From Ilex aquifolium (Eukaryota; Streptophyta; Magnoliopsida; Aquifoliales; Aquifoliaceae), in assembly GCA_951799425.1 (NCBI GenBank), contig OX637401.1, forward strand, positions 31,917,780-31,981,779: 64,000 bases of DNA, in the 5' to 3' direction. Position numbers and translations under genes: made by a program. The notes under the pieces are model-generated. The model did not search any database. It worked only from the letters and a program-made list of their open reading frames with translations, and had not been told where the DNA came from. Below, in pieces: positions 46,701-60,187 of the stretch (its first letter is position 1; every line of letters starts with the position of its first letter).

Positions 46701-47753
46701 TCTCTCTTTTATTCATGGTACGTAATCAGAACCAATCTTAAAAGCGTGGAATTGACTGATAGGAACTGAAGCTGAAACTGAAGTGGAATCAGTGCCAACC
46801 GTAGACTAGAGAACAATTGGATTGATGTGATAATCAGTTTGTGCCTTTGGATGGACATGCTCTATTCAGTTCCCATCCAATGAGAAAAAAACGGAAACCA
46901 CACAAATTTAGGGCCCGAGCTGTGACACAGGCCGTGGACGAAATTTGTCTACTTGGGTCACCATTGGGTCCTCTTTTTTTGTGTTAGAAAGCAACTTGGA
47001 GTTAGATACAACTACTTGCCCTTAAAAATATGTAGAGCAATGATTTCTAACAGCCAACACAATGAACTCATGTACAACATAATTTATGGGCCTGGTATAC
47101 TCTTCTTACAGGCCTTTTTTTTCTTGGAAGCACCCAAAATTCAATTTTTGATGATTCTAAATGAACTGAAGTTCATGATTCCATCTAAATGTAATCCAAA
47201 ATTATTAGTGAGAGAAGAAGACAACTTCTAAGTTCTACCCAAATGCAATTGACCCGATTTTTCACTATGGTCTTGCAAATCAGAGTGGAGGGGTAGTTCG
47301 TGTTTGTGTTTGTGTTATTATTGTCGATGTCCTCTCTGGGTCTGACTTAAAAGTTCGAATCTCACGAGCTGCATAACTCCCACTTACTTTGTAGGATTAG
47401 AATGGTATTATGGATTCCTTTGAAAAAAAGGGTCCTTGATTGATTGACATTATGTGAACTAATATTTTATCTTTTGTACATATATGAAGGCCATGACAAA
47501 TGGAAGGTTTCTTAGTGTGAGGCACAGAGCCATGGTGAACTCAAACAAGTGTAGAATGTCAATGGCCTATTTCGGGGCTCCACCTCTCCATGCAAGTATT
47601 ACATGTCCGCCAGAGTTGATCGCACCCACTAGACCTCAACGTTACAGACCTTTCACTTGGGCTGAGTACAAGAAAGCTATGTATTCCCTCCGGCTTGGAG
47701 ATAGACGTCTTAACCTGTTCAGGGTGCATTCAGATAATGAAAGTAGAGAATAG
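43776..47753 (+). CDS. GA2ox: Gibberellin 2-beta-dioxygenase (C19-GA2ox), 3 exons
   Basis: Model: exons 43776-44155, 46232-46658 and 47490-47753, all GT-AG, joined in phases 2 and 0, giving 356 residues. It is a cytosolic 2-oxoglutarate/Fe(II) dioxygenase that inactivates bioactive gibberellins and their C19 precursors by 2-beta-hydroxylation. The N-terminal DIOX_N domain has CEEFGFFKVINHGV, followed by the GA2ox signature RAGPPNPYGYGSKNIG and GEVEYLLL. Iron ligands are H224, D226 (GFGEHSDPQ) and H281 (VRHR). The 2-oxoglutarate pair is R291 and S293 (CRMSMAYFG). Three exons with these positions are normal for the C19 class. Residues 182-218 form an unusually long His/Pro-rich loop with HHHHH at 209-213. 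An in-frame ATG at 43689 would add 29 residues, but MVV at 43776 fits the family. Confidence 0.93.
44156..46231 (+). other. GA2ox intron 1
   Basis: 2076-bp intron (GTACAAAC donor, GTGAGACAG acceptor). Contains TACA repeats near 44230, a GA microsatellite near 44691-44705 and a pure GGT tract at 46010-46062. No other gene is seen. Confidence 0.85.
46010..46062. repeat. GGT microsatellite in GA2ox intron 1
   Basis: About 17 perfect GGT units, 170 bp upstream of the exon 2 acceptor. Confidence 0.95.
46659..47489 (+). other. GA2ox intron 2
   Basis: 831 bp, GTGCCTC donor with a CT-rich start and ATATGAAG acceptor. No gene inside. Confidence 0.85.
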
Positions 47754-48675
47754 TACTGTGTACCAGTCAGCAGTCTTAAAGTAAAGTCATGAAAAATCAA
47801 GGCTAATTTTGTGGTTATAACCCCCCCAAAGGGAAATTTTTGCTTGTAATCCATTCCCACAGTTTTTGCTTGACAGGGGTGATTAAGGTTTTAGCAGGGA
47901 AATACAAGGGATTTTGCTTTCTTTTGCTGTAATTTTTATTTGGCTTGGCTTCTGATGTTGTTTAATCAAAAGTAAGTTTTGTATACCTCATCTCTCCTAA
48001 TAAACCCATCTCTAACCCCGACTCAAATATATTTGAGTAAAACTGGCCCAAAAAACACACTCCAATTCTCTACCTAAATATATACTATATCAAGAAAAAT
48101 TTATTGAAAAAGTATCAAATTTTTTACTCAAAAACAAACCTTAGATTGAGCAACAAACATCCCAAAGATTATTTTGTCCCTTTGTATGCTGTGAAAAAAA
48201 CACTCTGACCGACAATTTTCTTCTGACATTCAAAGAGATCCATGCGGAAACATTAAACTGCTTATTGTGTTAGTTACAAAATGATCTGTATCAAATTAAA
48301 CTTTTTATTCCAAATTGGGTAAAAGTGTTGAGTGATGATTGGAGATGGTGATGTACATGCTTTCCTCAATGAAATCGAGAAGGCTGCTAGTTCTCTATGA
48401 TAGACGGCAGCCCATTCAGCCCATCTGTGTTATTGGGCTTTTTTAAGAGAAATTTGCAAACCTGTTGGGCAGCCAATAATGGATGAGGGTAGTTTCTGAT
48501 GACCCAATTGGAAAAACGTTATATTGTTTTGAATATAAATCAAACCTTGTTCAAACTAGTGGACAAAATTTGAGCCCATTATGTATAGAGTCTAGTGGAC
48601 GGGTCTATTTCCGAATTGGAACACGGAGTCTCTATTAATAACATGTCTAGTGCACAAAACCACATTTGTAATACT

Positions 48676-48707
<32 letters not shown>

Positions 48708-50580
48708 AGTGCTCTGTTGGACGATCCAAGTGAAACTGTTGACAATCTGTACCACTAACCACGACCTTTGACTTGATAATAGGTAGCTTTGTAATAGGCT
48801 TTCTATTGGGTTTACATAAAGTATATTAAACAAATGCTAAAAAATGTTATAAAAACTTTACTAGTAATGGACATGTGCAATGTAATGAATTTACACCCAA
48901 ACGAGCACTAGTATCTCCAATCCCACCCCCTCTCACTCCACCCTTAATCCATTTGATTTAGTCTACCAGGGTTGGGGAGTTTGGAGGAGAGGAAGATAAG
49001 AGGGATGAAGTGGGGAGTGGTTACATGAACAATGGGCGTTAATTTGATTCGAAGAAATAATTTTTTTAATTTAATAATTTAACATTTTGATCATACATTT
49101 ATGGATGAAAGACTTTTCAATCCATCTCTCGTAATTTGATTATATATATTAAAAACAGTCATGTTTATATAGGTTTGAAAAGAACATATTTTTCAAATGT
49201 GTTTTTTGGTCAAGATTTTGCGTGTCAATATGTTCTCGTAGACCACCGCTAATGTAAGCAATGATCCCATTTTTGAGACGTCACGCATTTACCAAAAACC
49301 ACTAATAAGTTCAACAATGACTCAGAATATATATTATATCAACTGTTTTGACCCCCGTTTTATGGGTTACTATAGTATTTAATTAGAGTTGCAGTCAAGG
49401 TATTAGGCAGCTAATTTGTCTCACAATGATTTTTTTAGTGCCCCAGACCATGTTTTCATGCTTCATTTACTCAATAGTCTACTTTATCTATACATTCTTT
49501 CCTAATCCCTCCACTTGGGTGTTGAACCATCCACCAAGTGAAACTCTTGACACTAGTCTAGCAGGAGCATTGCCCTTTTGACTCCATTCTAGTTTGTAAT
49601 GGAAATTTAAGTATGGCTATCAAGTATTAGGGGCCTTTCTTTTTCGTTAGCTTAGTTAAATTGCAACTAATTCACCTCGCTTCTTTCTCGTAGTGAAGTT
49701 TCTCACTCGTTAGTCAAGATTTGAAGATTTGAAGGGCTTGGTCTTGATCTTGCTTAGTGGTGCCCCCTCTTGATGACTGTTAAACTCAAACATTAATTTT
49801 GTGCTTGAATTGGAGGACTTTCCCTCCATCCATTGAATTAATACTAAATAAAGTGGAGTCCCCTCTCATGCCATGTTTTTTCTTCAAAACACAAATAAAA
49901 TGATTACCGGAATTAATCTATTTGGAATATGTAACCAGAAGTGCAGGCATTCTTAATTAAAAGCTTTCCGGACTACTAATTTGGTATGTGAATATAACTT
50001 TGTAAGATATCAATAAGGCTTGAGTTCAAGTAGCCAAATTTAGGGAGGGTAAGGGTGCAAGTGAGGCAGACTAGATTGGTTAAGACTTACATTCAAGCTT
50101 AGGCTAATTATGAAATCTGTAATTCGAATTGAATCCGAATTACTTAAAAGTGGCTTATGTGGAGATGTTGGCGGCCGTTGGATGAGTCTATTTAAAATCG
50201 ACGGAAGAGTTTATTGAAATCTGTCATGTTTTATATTATAAATTTGATCCTTAAATTAAGTGCAACTAGCATTATTATAAAATTTTTAGAACTTCTTTTA
50301 AAAAAATTTAGGGCCCTAAAGTTCAACTTATTTTTTTATCTCACCCAATATTTATATTATATATATTCTCACTTTGCAGTCTTATTATTGAAATTAATTG
50401 TCTATCGCATAATAGGTACATATAATAATTTTACATTTTTATAAATTAAATTTGAGGTCATTTTTTTAATAACTTTATTTACAATGCACAAGATGACTAT
50501 AAAATAGAGTGAGTGGAAGTAATGCATTAACTATCTTTTTTATTTAAAAATAACTATTTTTCTCTTTGATATCTAACAAA
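47754..50580. other. Intergenic, no gene
   Basis: 3' flank of GA2ox, a C/CT microsatellite at about 48677-48708, and near 50160-50240 a decayed Helitron 5' end (GGCCGTTGGATGAGTC ... GTTTTATATTATAAA). No coding similarity. Confidence 0.5.
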
Positions 50581-50750
50581 GTAGGGGTAACTTGTGTCTG
50601 AAGACACGGTACAACGTAAGTAAAAAGTGATGGATTTAGGGGGAAAAATTCAATTTAAATGGATTTGAGAGAGATGTTGGTGGTCATTGGATAAGTCTAT
50701 TTGAAACCGTTGGATAGGCTTTTTAAAGTCTGCCTTTTTTATATTATAGA
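50581..50750 (-). mobile_element. Short Helitron remnant
   Basis: About 170 bp. The minus-strand 5' end is TCTATAATAT at 50750. The 3' side has the stem GTGTCT-TC-AGACAC (50594-50607), but the CTAG is mutated (GTAG on the plus strand). It shares CATTGGATAAGTC and GAAACCGTTGGAT with the Helitron at 33995-36085. Confidence 0.55.
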
Positions 50751-52418
50751 CGTCTCATTTATTGTAGGACTACACAACTTGTATAAATTCTTATTTTTAT
50801 ATACATTTGGGAAAAAAATTTATTTTACTAGTCAAACTAATTTTCAATTATGTTTCTCTTTTATCTTAAACAAATAGTATGTATCATTGTATTTGATCTC
50901 CGTATTTGATTTTGATTAATACAATTTTTATTTGTAAAATTTAAATTTAAAATTTAATTAGTACGTTATATCTCAAAAGGCAGGACAAATAATTTATAAA
51001 TAAACATATTTTAATAAGTTTTTAATATTACTAAATAAATATTTATAGGGCCTCGTATAACATTTTTGCCTAATACCCCAAATTAGGTTGGGCTGCCCTT
51101 GGACATGAATAACACCATGTTGTTACACATGGTGGAATGCCATCACGAACATTCCCTTTATGAAAAATCTTCTCCACATAGAGAGCAAGTCCAAAAATTG
51201 GATAGAGATGGAATTCCATACCTTTTTATATACCCATGAAGCTTTTGGCTCAAAAGTCGCACCATTGAAACCTTGCTTTCATTAAAAACCTTCACGCAAG
51301 AGGTGAGTGAAAAATATATGAAAAGGAAAGAAAGAAAGCACATCAATCAAAGCTAAAGTGGTGGTAAATAGAAAAAGATATAAGGCACCAACGTACCTGT
51401 TTGCTAAATCATTTACCATTTGTGTCTGAGTCTGAATTGATGTGGTGGTTCTGAAAGACCCCATGTAGTCATGTACCGTAGGTTCATCCTCTTGTGTTGC
51501 GTTTCAGAGAAGCTACCTGGTCCATGCACATTGCACAACGTGTTTATATGTAGCCTAGCAACGTGCCGTGCGGTTCCAAATGTTTTTAAAATTCGGAGAA
51601 ATTAATAAGAAAGTTTATTGGTGATAAATTTAGTTACCATCTAATTTGCCGATGAAAAACTTGTATTAGAATGCAATTTAATGACATTATTTTGGTACTT
51701 GGAATACAAAATTCAAACGGGGGTGAATAATTATATATGTAGAGAATGATTTTTTTGGGAGGAATTAATAGCTTGATAAAAATATTTCTTCAATGAAAAT
51801 TCGATCTTCAGAATGGAACTTTTTAATACGACTTCTTACACCTCAGGGTCTGGTCTACCTTGCTTGGTAGGATTCTGCGATCTTATGAGTTTGAGGACAT
51901 CAATTCTAGTCCATGGTATATAATTACATACTCAAATATAGGATGAATTCACATTTCATAAATCTCAATTATTTAACCTAAGAATTAAACTCAACTTTGA
52001 CTCAATTATAATATCCAAATTGTGTAACTTGAAATATTAGCAATACTTTAATTCAAAATCGAACTCAGAATTGAAATCTCAACTCAAAAAGATAGAAAGA
52101 CCGAGCCCCATCGATTTGGCAACAAGAGTAGGTGATGGAATAGTCTTTTAGTCGGCTTTCTCGTTCTTGAGGAGTTTCTGGCCAATAGGCTTTATAGCTT
52201 CTGATCAATAGAACATCAAGAGGAGTCAACCAAAAATAATGACCACTAAGAAACGCATAATGATTCAATCTTTTGATCTTCCATTTTTCGAAAACCATTT
52301 TTGAAGGCTTCCATTTTACACGCGGAAGATTGAATTGTCTGAATCATGAGTCTTATATACTATGTTACAATATTGTTCAAAAAAATATACTATGTTACAA
52401 TCACCTCATATTAATAAA
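50751..52418. other. Intergenic, no gene
   Basis: AT-rich. A minus-strand open frame at 51282-51464 begins MGSFRTTTSIQTQTQMVNDL next to a possible donor (CAG/GTACG), but I recognise no family and no second exon. Confidence 0.4.
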
Positions 52419-53393
52419 GGGAAAATTTCAACCACACCCCCTCTAGTTTACCATATCTTCAAGGACACCCCATTTAGTTTCTAAATCTTCAGTGACACCC
52501 CCTGTCAGATTAAAAATATTAATTATAATGCAATTTTACTAAATTGCCCATGATATATTTGAGTACAAACTTCATTCACACCCCCTCTAGATAAGTATAT
52601 CTTCAATGAGACCCCCTCTAGATAAGCATATCTTCAATGAGACCCCATCTGTTTTCTAATTTTTTTTACGTATTAAAATTTGAGTGAATTAAAATTCTAT
52701 TCAAGCTAATTAAAATTTATTTTTTTACATATTAAAATTTGAGCCAAAAAAAAATTATATTTTTTACATATTAAAATTTGGGCTAATTAAAATTCTATTT
52801 GAGCCAATTAAAAATTATTTTTAATCGACTCAAATCAAATTTTAATCAACTCGTATTGAATTTTAATCAGCCCAAATTTTAATACATAAAAAATATAAAT
52901 TTTAATTGACTTCAATTTTAATAAATCGAATTTTAATTGACACGAATTTTAATAAGTAAAAAAATATAAATTTTGCTCGACTCGAAAGCAAATTTTAATC
53001 GGGGCTAACAACTCGGGTAGAGTTCAAATCGACTCAAATTTTAATATGTAAAAAATAAATTTTAATAGACTCGAATTTTAATAAGTTAAAAAAAATAAAA
53101 TTTATTCAACTTCAATTGAATTTTAATTGGTTCAAATTTTAATATGTAGAAAAATAAATTTTAATCGGCTCGAATTTTAATAAAATTTTATGTAAAAAAA
53201 TTACTTGAGGTTTATGTAGGGGCATTTTTGGTATTTTAGATTATTTTTTTTTGTTAGAAATGATAGTTTAATGGTAGGGGGTGTTAGTGATGTTTAAATA
53301 TAAACTAGAAGGGGTGTCACTGAAGATTTAGAAACTAGAAGGGGTGTCCTTGAAGATATGGTAAACTAGAAGAGGTGTGGTTGAAATTTTCCC
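52419..53393. mobile_element. Mutator-like non-autonomous element
   Basis: 975 bp with inverted repeats of about 88 bp (both ends GGGAAAATTTCAACCACACC inward, continuing through TAGTTTACCATATCTTCAAGG and TTCAGTGACACCCC). They are flanked by perfect 9-bp duplications ATTAATAAA (52410-52418 and 53394-53402), the MULE signature. The interior is a run of related AT-rich motifs (AATTTTAATCGACTCGAATT). No transposase. Confidence 0.88.
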
Positions 53394-53402
53394 ATTAATA
53401 AA

Positions 53403-56400
53403 AAGTCTAGAGAACAATTTAAAATGAAAATCAACTCAACGTAAAGAAAGTTTATTAGGTCAAATCTAGAACTAGGGGAGTGCTTACTAAAAGCGAAAGG
53501 TTAACATCTCTTCGCCCTTTTTATTAGTAACCAACATCATGTAAAATGATAAGTTGGTAATGAAAGGCAATTTACTAAGAAAAGCTCAACTCTATTAACC
53601 TTTTATATGGACAAAATTGGAATTTTAAAATTTAAATTAAGAAATTTCTCGAAGTTACACCACTCTTTTCTGATTTCGCACATCCACTGTGTTTGCTAGC
53701 TTTTGGTGTCTAATGCCCTGTTTGATTTGAAGGAAAGTTGGGTGGTCGAAAAATGGTGGAAAGAAAGTTGAGTGGATTGAAAAATCTTCTATTGTTTGGT
53801 ATCAAAAGAAAGTATGAGAGAAAAGAAAAGTAGAGAGAGAGCATTTCCCTACATCCCCCCTTCCTTCTTTTCACCATTTGTACCAAATGGAACTTAAATC
53901 ATTCCAAAGGGTAATTTTATGAGACCAAGTACTAGGTCGATATGATTGACGGTAGCCGACCACTTTTCGGATTAAATGTACAGTGGTCCTGCCCATGTGG
54001 ATCATATCAAATGTTTCAGCTGATCAGATTCAATGTAAAATCACCACGTGGCAACATTAAAAAGTTTCATATGTTCGTATGTAGAAAGTATTTCAAGTCG
54101 GTCCCATTCCATTTCCATCCACCCCACCATAACCACAAGAGAGGAGGAGGACTTTCTGACGGCAGCTGAGAAAATCAACTTGGCTGCAACAAATTCAAAG
54201 TCTTCGACCCATGTTGGAGTCCAGTTGTATCCTATTCCTATACATGGATGCATTAAACAACTCCATAGTATTATTTTAACTTAGTTTTATTACATCTATT
54301 GTATTAATAATGAGTCCTAACTAATATTAAAATTTATTATTAATTTAATAATTATAATAAATTCAATTCAATTACTATTACTCTAAACACGTATCTTCCT
54401 TGTATAACTAATTTCCCAGAAATTGGATAAAAAGCTTACATCATGATTTTGAATTTCACTAGATAGGAATATATAATAAATTAGATAAAAAAATAGGTTA
54501 TACTTTTGAAGATATGAAAATTGGGAACAAAGAAACTTGAGACGATAAAAAAAAAAAAAAAAAACTTAATTAGGTTATAATATATAAGAGATGTGATATC
54601 AATTTTTTCGGAAAAAGTGAGATTTGAGGGTTTAAGGTATTGTTGAGAACCTTAAACATTATTATAGAATGTAATATTGAGATAAGATGTCAATAATTTT
54701 GCTTAAATAAATTTAATTTAATTGATAAAAAGATAAAAAAGATGCGCGTTTAATGTTATTTCAAGTTTAATGATACAATATCTTTTTTCATTTTATTTGT
54801 CAAGGAAAGAAAATACTTGTACTTATATGTCATTATATTGTCACATTTTCCATGGTTAATTGCAGGCCTTTGCTTTGATGTAATTATTGCAAAACAGGTG
54901 GAATCTATGCATTACTTGCATTATTATTATCCTAAAAAAGCAATTGGCCACAAATTACTACCTCTATCATTGAATCATACAAGAATCTAATTTCAATCGA
55001 TCTGAACTATTAGATTTTATTTTATTATTTTTATCTGAGTTAGATAATATAGTTGAGAATAACTTGATTTTATTGGGATAGTTTCATTAAAATTATATTT
55101 CACTATGTTAATTCTAAATTTAAACTTAATTTAATCCAATAATCACTTAAATTATGTATTTACTTGTACATAATTATCTAGCGATAACCCGTGCCTGAGT
55201 TTTAAGATTATAATTGAATCAAATACTAATATATTTTTATTTTTATTTGTAAAAAATGATATAATAAATTTATATTCAGATAATTAATCAAAAAATAAAA
55301 ATATTCTCAACTCATCTAATTCTAATGCTTTGTTTGTTACAATAAAAAAAGTGGAATGATGAAAAGTTAGAATGATGTAAAGTTGAAAGGATAAATAAAA
55401 TATCATGTAATTTGGTAAGGAAGAAAAATAGAAATGATGAAAAAATTGATGAATTAACTTTCATTCAAACTCATCAAAATTAATCCCTGAAAAATTGAGA
55501 GAAAAAATGGATATAAATTCAATTATAATGAATAACGGTAAAATATATATATGTATATTTTTTTATCCTTCCACTTTTTTATTCTATCAAACAAAAAAAA
55601 AATCAATCATTCATACTTTTTATCTCTACTGTCAAACACAACAGAGATAAAAGTACTTTTTACCTCTACTATCAAACACAATATTTAACGGGATCTAATA
55701 CGTACTAATCCAATGACAATAATATATTAGATTTTTAAATTAAATACATATAGTATTATTGCTAGTTTATATTTTAGATTTTTGGTATTCTTTCATAAAA
55801 AAAATTAGACTTACACTTTTCTCATACAACTTAAATTAAAAATGTTACGATGAAGTTTTTTTTATAAACATCAATAAATCGCTATTATAACATAAATAAT
55901 TAGTTATTACATCTTTTGAATAACCCATCAATAATAAATGAGCAAGCACCCTATAAGAAATCAATCTTAACCTTTAACAAGGATTAACACATCCACCTAC
56001 TAGTTGATATAATCAAGGGTAACATACAAGATTATGCTTGGTCAATTATTGTTGTAATAAGTTTTAGTGATTCTTAATCGATCATTCTCTTTAACTTGAC
56101 TTTCTTGGTCAGTGCTCTATTTTTCTAAGTTTTTTTTTGTCTCCTCCTCTCTATTATTTTTGTTAATGTGAATTGAAATTGGACCTTGATATTTGAAATG
56201 GTAATAAACTAGGGTTTGAATTTAGAAATTGAAATTAAAATGCAAGGATTATAAATTAAAATTTTAAATTATTTCAAATAAATTTTTAATTTAATTTTAC
56301 TATATAATGTAATTTGTCTATTATGAATTATATTTTTAATTAAATTATTCAAAAAATTAGTTTTTAACAATTTATATGTGATCAATCAAAGTATTCTTAT

Positions 56401-57088
56401 ATCTAAGTTTTAATAAAGTTGTGGCAAATAGTTTTTTTTTTAAATTATTTTTATTAAGTTTGTTTATTGAATGAATACTTCTAGTCATAATAAGTTGATT
56501 GTCAAAAAATCAATGATAAATTATTGAGTTTGTGCTCAAAAAAAAATAATAAATAAATAAAGTTTGAGTCAAACCAAGCATATTGATTTTGAATTAATTA
56601 TGGGTAAATTTTTTAAAAGAAAAATAATATTGAAATACTTCTAGGTTGCCCCTACTATGAATATTTTTTGGTTCTATTCCGGTTATTTTTCATCATTTTA
56701 TTTTTCTATCTGTTCTATTAAATACACCATAAATATTAATTAAACTCTAACCACTAACTAATCCATCAACAAAATCTAGAAGTTAAAATCAAGCGAAGGA
56801 GAAGAAGAATGAGAAGGAGGAGGATGGTATGATTGATTAAGGAACGTGGTGTCCGAAGAATTCAAAAGAGTTGAGAAGAGAAACATAAGTGGAAAAGAGT
56901 TGTGTTGTTTGGTTTCAAGGGTTGCGGCTCTCAGTGCTTCAGTCTAGGAAGCCTAACCATGTTTTTAGTATTTGCTTTGTGGAATGTACACGTGGAACCT
57001 CCTTAACACCTCTCTCACTTGGGACCACCTCGGTGGCTTCATTAAAAGGCACGCGGACTACAAATATTCCCGCCGCCTTCTCTTTCTT

Positions 57089-57119
<31 letters not shown>

Positions 57120-57999
57120 ATCTCTATCTCTATCTCTATCCACGTCCATATCTATCTCTACTATTCCATCACGTTTTCATCAACTTTTTTTCTCCTCCCC
57201 CCTTTTGTAGTGTGAACTCTCACTCTCATTTATTTTTCTTTCTCATTTTTCATTGGCCTCCAAGAAAATAAATATATAAAAATACATGAAATGAATTTAT
57301 AATAAATAAATAGCACGAGATTAAATAGTAAAAACAAGATATTCTTATACCTCTCCCACTTTGTCCACAACTAGCAAACAATGAAATTTAATAATAGGGG
57401 GATTTCATGATAAGATCATACATACATACATACTATTAATGGATGATTTTCAAACACGTACGTCATAGAATTTTAAACACAAGCCCACGTCTGTAAAATC
57501 ATTGCTGGGGGTCCTTTTTTTAATTTAATCTAGAACTTGGACAAAGCTCTTTTAATCTGGTTCAGGCCCCACAGGCTATGTCTCAAAAATTCCATAGGCT
57601 TGGAAAGAAGATTAGAATAATAACCAATAACAATAATTTAAAAAAAAAAAAAAGATAGTGGATCCAATTATTCACATCTTCTACATTTTTTAATACTAAC
57701 TTTTAACAAGCTTCTATAATGCCATCCGTAGTTAAAAGAAACGGTACACAAAAGTCATTTTCAAAGAATGAGATTTCCAAAAAAAACAAAAAACAATTCA
57801 AATCACAATTTTTGGCCCTCCCCAAGAGAAAAATAGGAAAATATAAACCAAAGTACAAACATATGCATCCACAATTTCGATCTGTCCTTCCCCACTACTT
57901 TCTATGTGTATCCTAAATTTAGATTTTAATCTCTCTCTCTCTCTCTCCCAAAGATCTCTCTAAAATTGAATTTCTGCCCTTGATTTGTTGTCATTTTTT
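53403..57999. other. Intergenic 4.6 kb, no gene
   Basis: AT-rich. 55178-55181 is a possible Helitron 3' terminus on the minus strand (CTAG preceded by GGTTATCG and half of the GTGCC stem). Around 53710-53900 and 55325-55690 are MITE-like stretches starting with GTTTG and ending in caaac-type repeats, related to 60604-60790. CT/TATC microsatellite at about 57088-57140 and CT tract at about 57931-57948. No protein similarity. Confidence 0.45.
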
Positions 58000-58804
58000 T
58001 CAAACATGGTTGTTGAATTGCTGCTGTAAGAACCAAATGTCCTCGGCATTCCACAGATTGTCCGACAGGTCCCCACCGTCCATCCACTGGTTGTTCTGCT
58101 CCATGGCTTGGAAGTCCAACCCTTGGTTAAAGTAACCATTCGGACTAATTAAAGATTCCCCGTAGCACAGCTGATTTGCTGGGAAATAATCCTGATTATT
58201 GCCTTGATTAACTGGATAATTGTGACAGTCCGTCAGGTCTGAAACCGGTGAAACTTGTGTCCCAACTGAGTCCGATGAGGCCCCCGTGCTAGAATTCTCC
58301 GATCTGAAGCTACCGTTTACCGGGACACTTCCTAAGCTGCCACCAATATTGGCATGTGGCAACACCACGTCGCCTGATCCAATATCAAAGTTATTTTGGT
58401 TCTGGTTGTAGTTGTGGTTGTAATTGTCATCGTTGTAGTAACGATAGGTGTCGGAGTTTGTGTTCGTAGTGGAGATGGTGGCCGTGGCGGCTGTGGTGGT
58501 GGTGGAGGAGGAGGAGGAAACTCCATTAGCTGTGGCAGCTGCCTGAATTCTTTCTACAAGCCTTGGCATCCAAAGATAACGCATGGTGTCCTTAAATTGC
58601 TTGCTGTTCACGTCACATTTGAGCTGTTTCGCATGCTTTTGCACTCGGGTTCTCCAGTAGTTCTTGATCTCATTATCAGTTCTTCCCGGCAATTGTTGAG
58701 CAATTTTAGACCACCTGTAATTAATTAGAGAAAAATAAGTTTCCATAATATCTATCTGTAGAAATTCATATGCACATACGATATGTCCTTTAAATATATC
58801 TAAT

Positions 58805-58842
<38 letters not shown>

Positions 58843-59605
58843 CCGATTTCCCCATCGGGAATGAAGTTCGAGGATCAGAAGTTGTTCTTCAAGGGTGATG
58901 TTTCCACGTCGAACATCTGGGCGTAGATAGTTCAGCCATCTTAATCTGCAGCTTTTTCCAGTTCGGTTCAGACCTATTACATTTAATTTGTTTCATAGAC
59001 GTTGTTAGAGAAAACCCATCAATAATTTTGGTAAAGTTTGTGGGAAGTTTATGAAAGCAAAAAATGGAATAAAATTAAGGATCAATCTCTCTTTTGCTTT
59101 TTCTGGGTACTTGCTATATTTTTTAGTTATCAAACTTTATGGATGAGTTCTTTGCTTTTTCAGATGATTTTGTACGGCCATATAAGATTTTTATGGCTAT
59201 ATATATATCTCTAGGCCATCAAAACCTGCTTTTGTTGACTAAAGAAAATGAAGCTTTGATTCTGTTTATCCTCATACAGAGAATTAGCAATTTGAACTAT
59301 TCAATTAAGCAAAGCCCATTCTCCATCAAATCAAGACAAGAAGGAAGGAAGGGACATATACTTGTTTATTTGCTGATTCCTAAATTTTATTATATGAATT
59401 TGAAATGGGTGTTGAGAGTGTGTTTGTATTTACCTGCACAACGAGCGAGAGAGTTCCAGCGACCTTCACCGTGGTGAGCAACGTAGTTGATAAGGGTAAA
59501 GTCTTCTTCCACCGTCCATGGACCTCTCCTCAGGTCCATGTCCATCTCCTCGTCACTTTGTACGGAAGAATTGCAGGCTCTAGCACTACCCTTAACATCA
59601 TCCAT
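58000..59605 (-). CDS. MYB108-like: R2R3-MYB transcription factor, subgroup 20 (MYB108/MYB78-like)
   Basis: Model on the minus strand: exons 59605-59434, 58973-58844 (130 bp, the classic R2R3-MYB middle exon) and 58714-58000, phases 1 and 2, giving 338 residues. It is a nuclear DNA-binding regulator. R2 has W30, W50 and W70. R3 has I83 in place of the first Trp, then W102 and W121, with [20 protein letters not shown]. Directly after comes the subgroup-20 motif [12 protein letters not shown] (148-159). The C-terminus is Ser/Thr/Asn-rich (a Thr/Ser tract and an Asn/Tyr run) and ends with a [15 protein letters not shown] block as in MYB108 and MYB78. Relatives act in stress, jasmonate, senescence and anther maturation. 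The frame is open to 59644 but begins there with TTG, so ATG at 59605 is the start. Confidence 0.93.
58807..58838. repeat. GA microsatellite in MYB intron 2
   Basis: About 16 GA units immediately beside the intron 2 donor (58843), so within the transcribed region. Confidence 0.9.
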
Positions 59606-59745
59606 TCCGGTAAATGGAGAGACTAGACTGATTGATTGACACAAAAAGGTTTTGATCGATGAGAGAAATTTTTAGAGAGAGAAAAAAAGAGGGGAGATGT
59701 AGAGAGAGATTGGATTAATGCAAGAGGATAGAGAAGGTGGGGGGG

Positions 59746-59754
59746 CTTTATATA
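59746..59754 (-). promoter_or_regulatory. TATA box of the MYB gene
   Basis: Minus-strand TATATAAAG about 141 bp upstream of the ATG, followed by a CT-rich leader typical of a plant 5' UTR. Confidence 0.65.
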
Positions 59755-59829
59755 GAGTGATGGATGGGTTTGAAAATAGTGGAAAAGGTGGGCATGTGAG
59801 AGAAGCAGCATAACGCGCAATAGGAATTG

Positions 59830-60187
59830 GGTTCAAAATAAATTATAGTTAATTAACACTTAAGCTGTGTGGTCTATTATAATTGTTGTTAGCTAGTGGC
59901 TTTTGAAGACTTTGACTTTGTGCAATCTCTGTGTTCGAGGAGATTAGCAGTTCCGTGGAAATGGTTCAATTAAGTTGCCGTTTTACTCCTTTTTAAGTTT
60001 CTTATTGGCCTGATCAAAAAAAAAAAAAGTTTCTTATTGGACTTGCCGAATAAAAAAAATTCTGTTTGGAATTTTTGACTTTCTTACCATAGTGAGTTCT
60101 CTCAGGCCAACCAAAACAAGAATGTTTTCATTCCCACTTCAAACAAAAATTGGCTAGCTATAATTGTAGGTATATGTATCTAAATTA
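59830..60187. other. MYB promoter region, no gene
   Basis: AT-rich upstream flank. A short direct duplication of AAGTTTCTTATTGG occurs near 59995 and 60028. Confidence 0.4.

Noticed and set aside
51282..51464. Possible minus-strand exon beginning MGSFRTTTSIQ
   Set aside because: No partner exon and no family resemblance; too weak to call.
59390..59644. Longer MYB N-terminus starting at 59644
   Set aside because: The codon there is TTG, not ATG. The first ATG in frame is at 59605 and gives a normal MYB108-type N-terminus.
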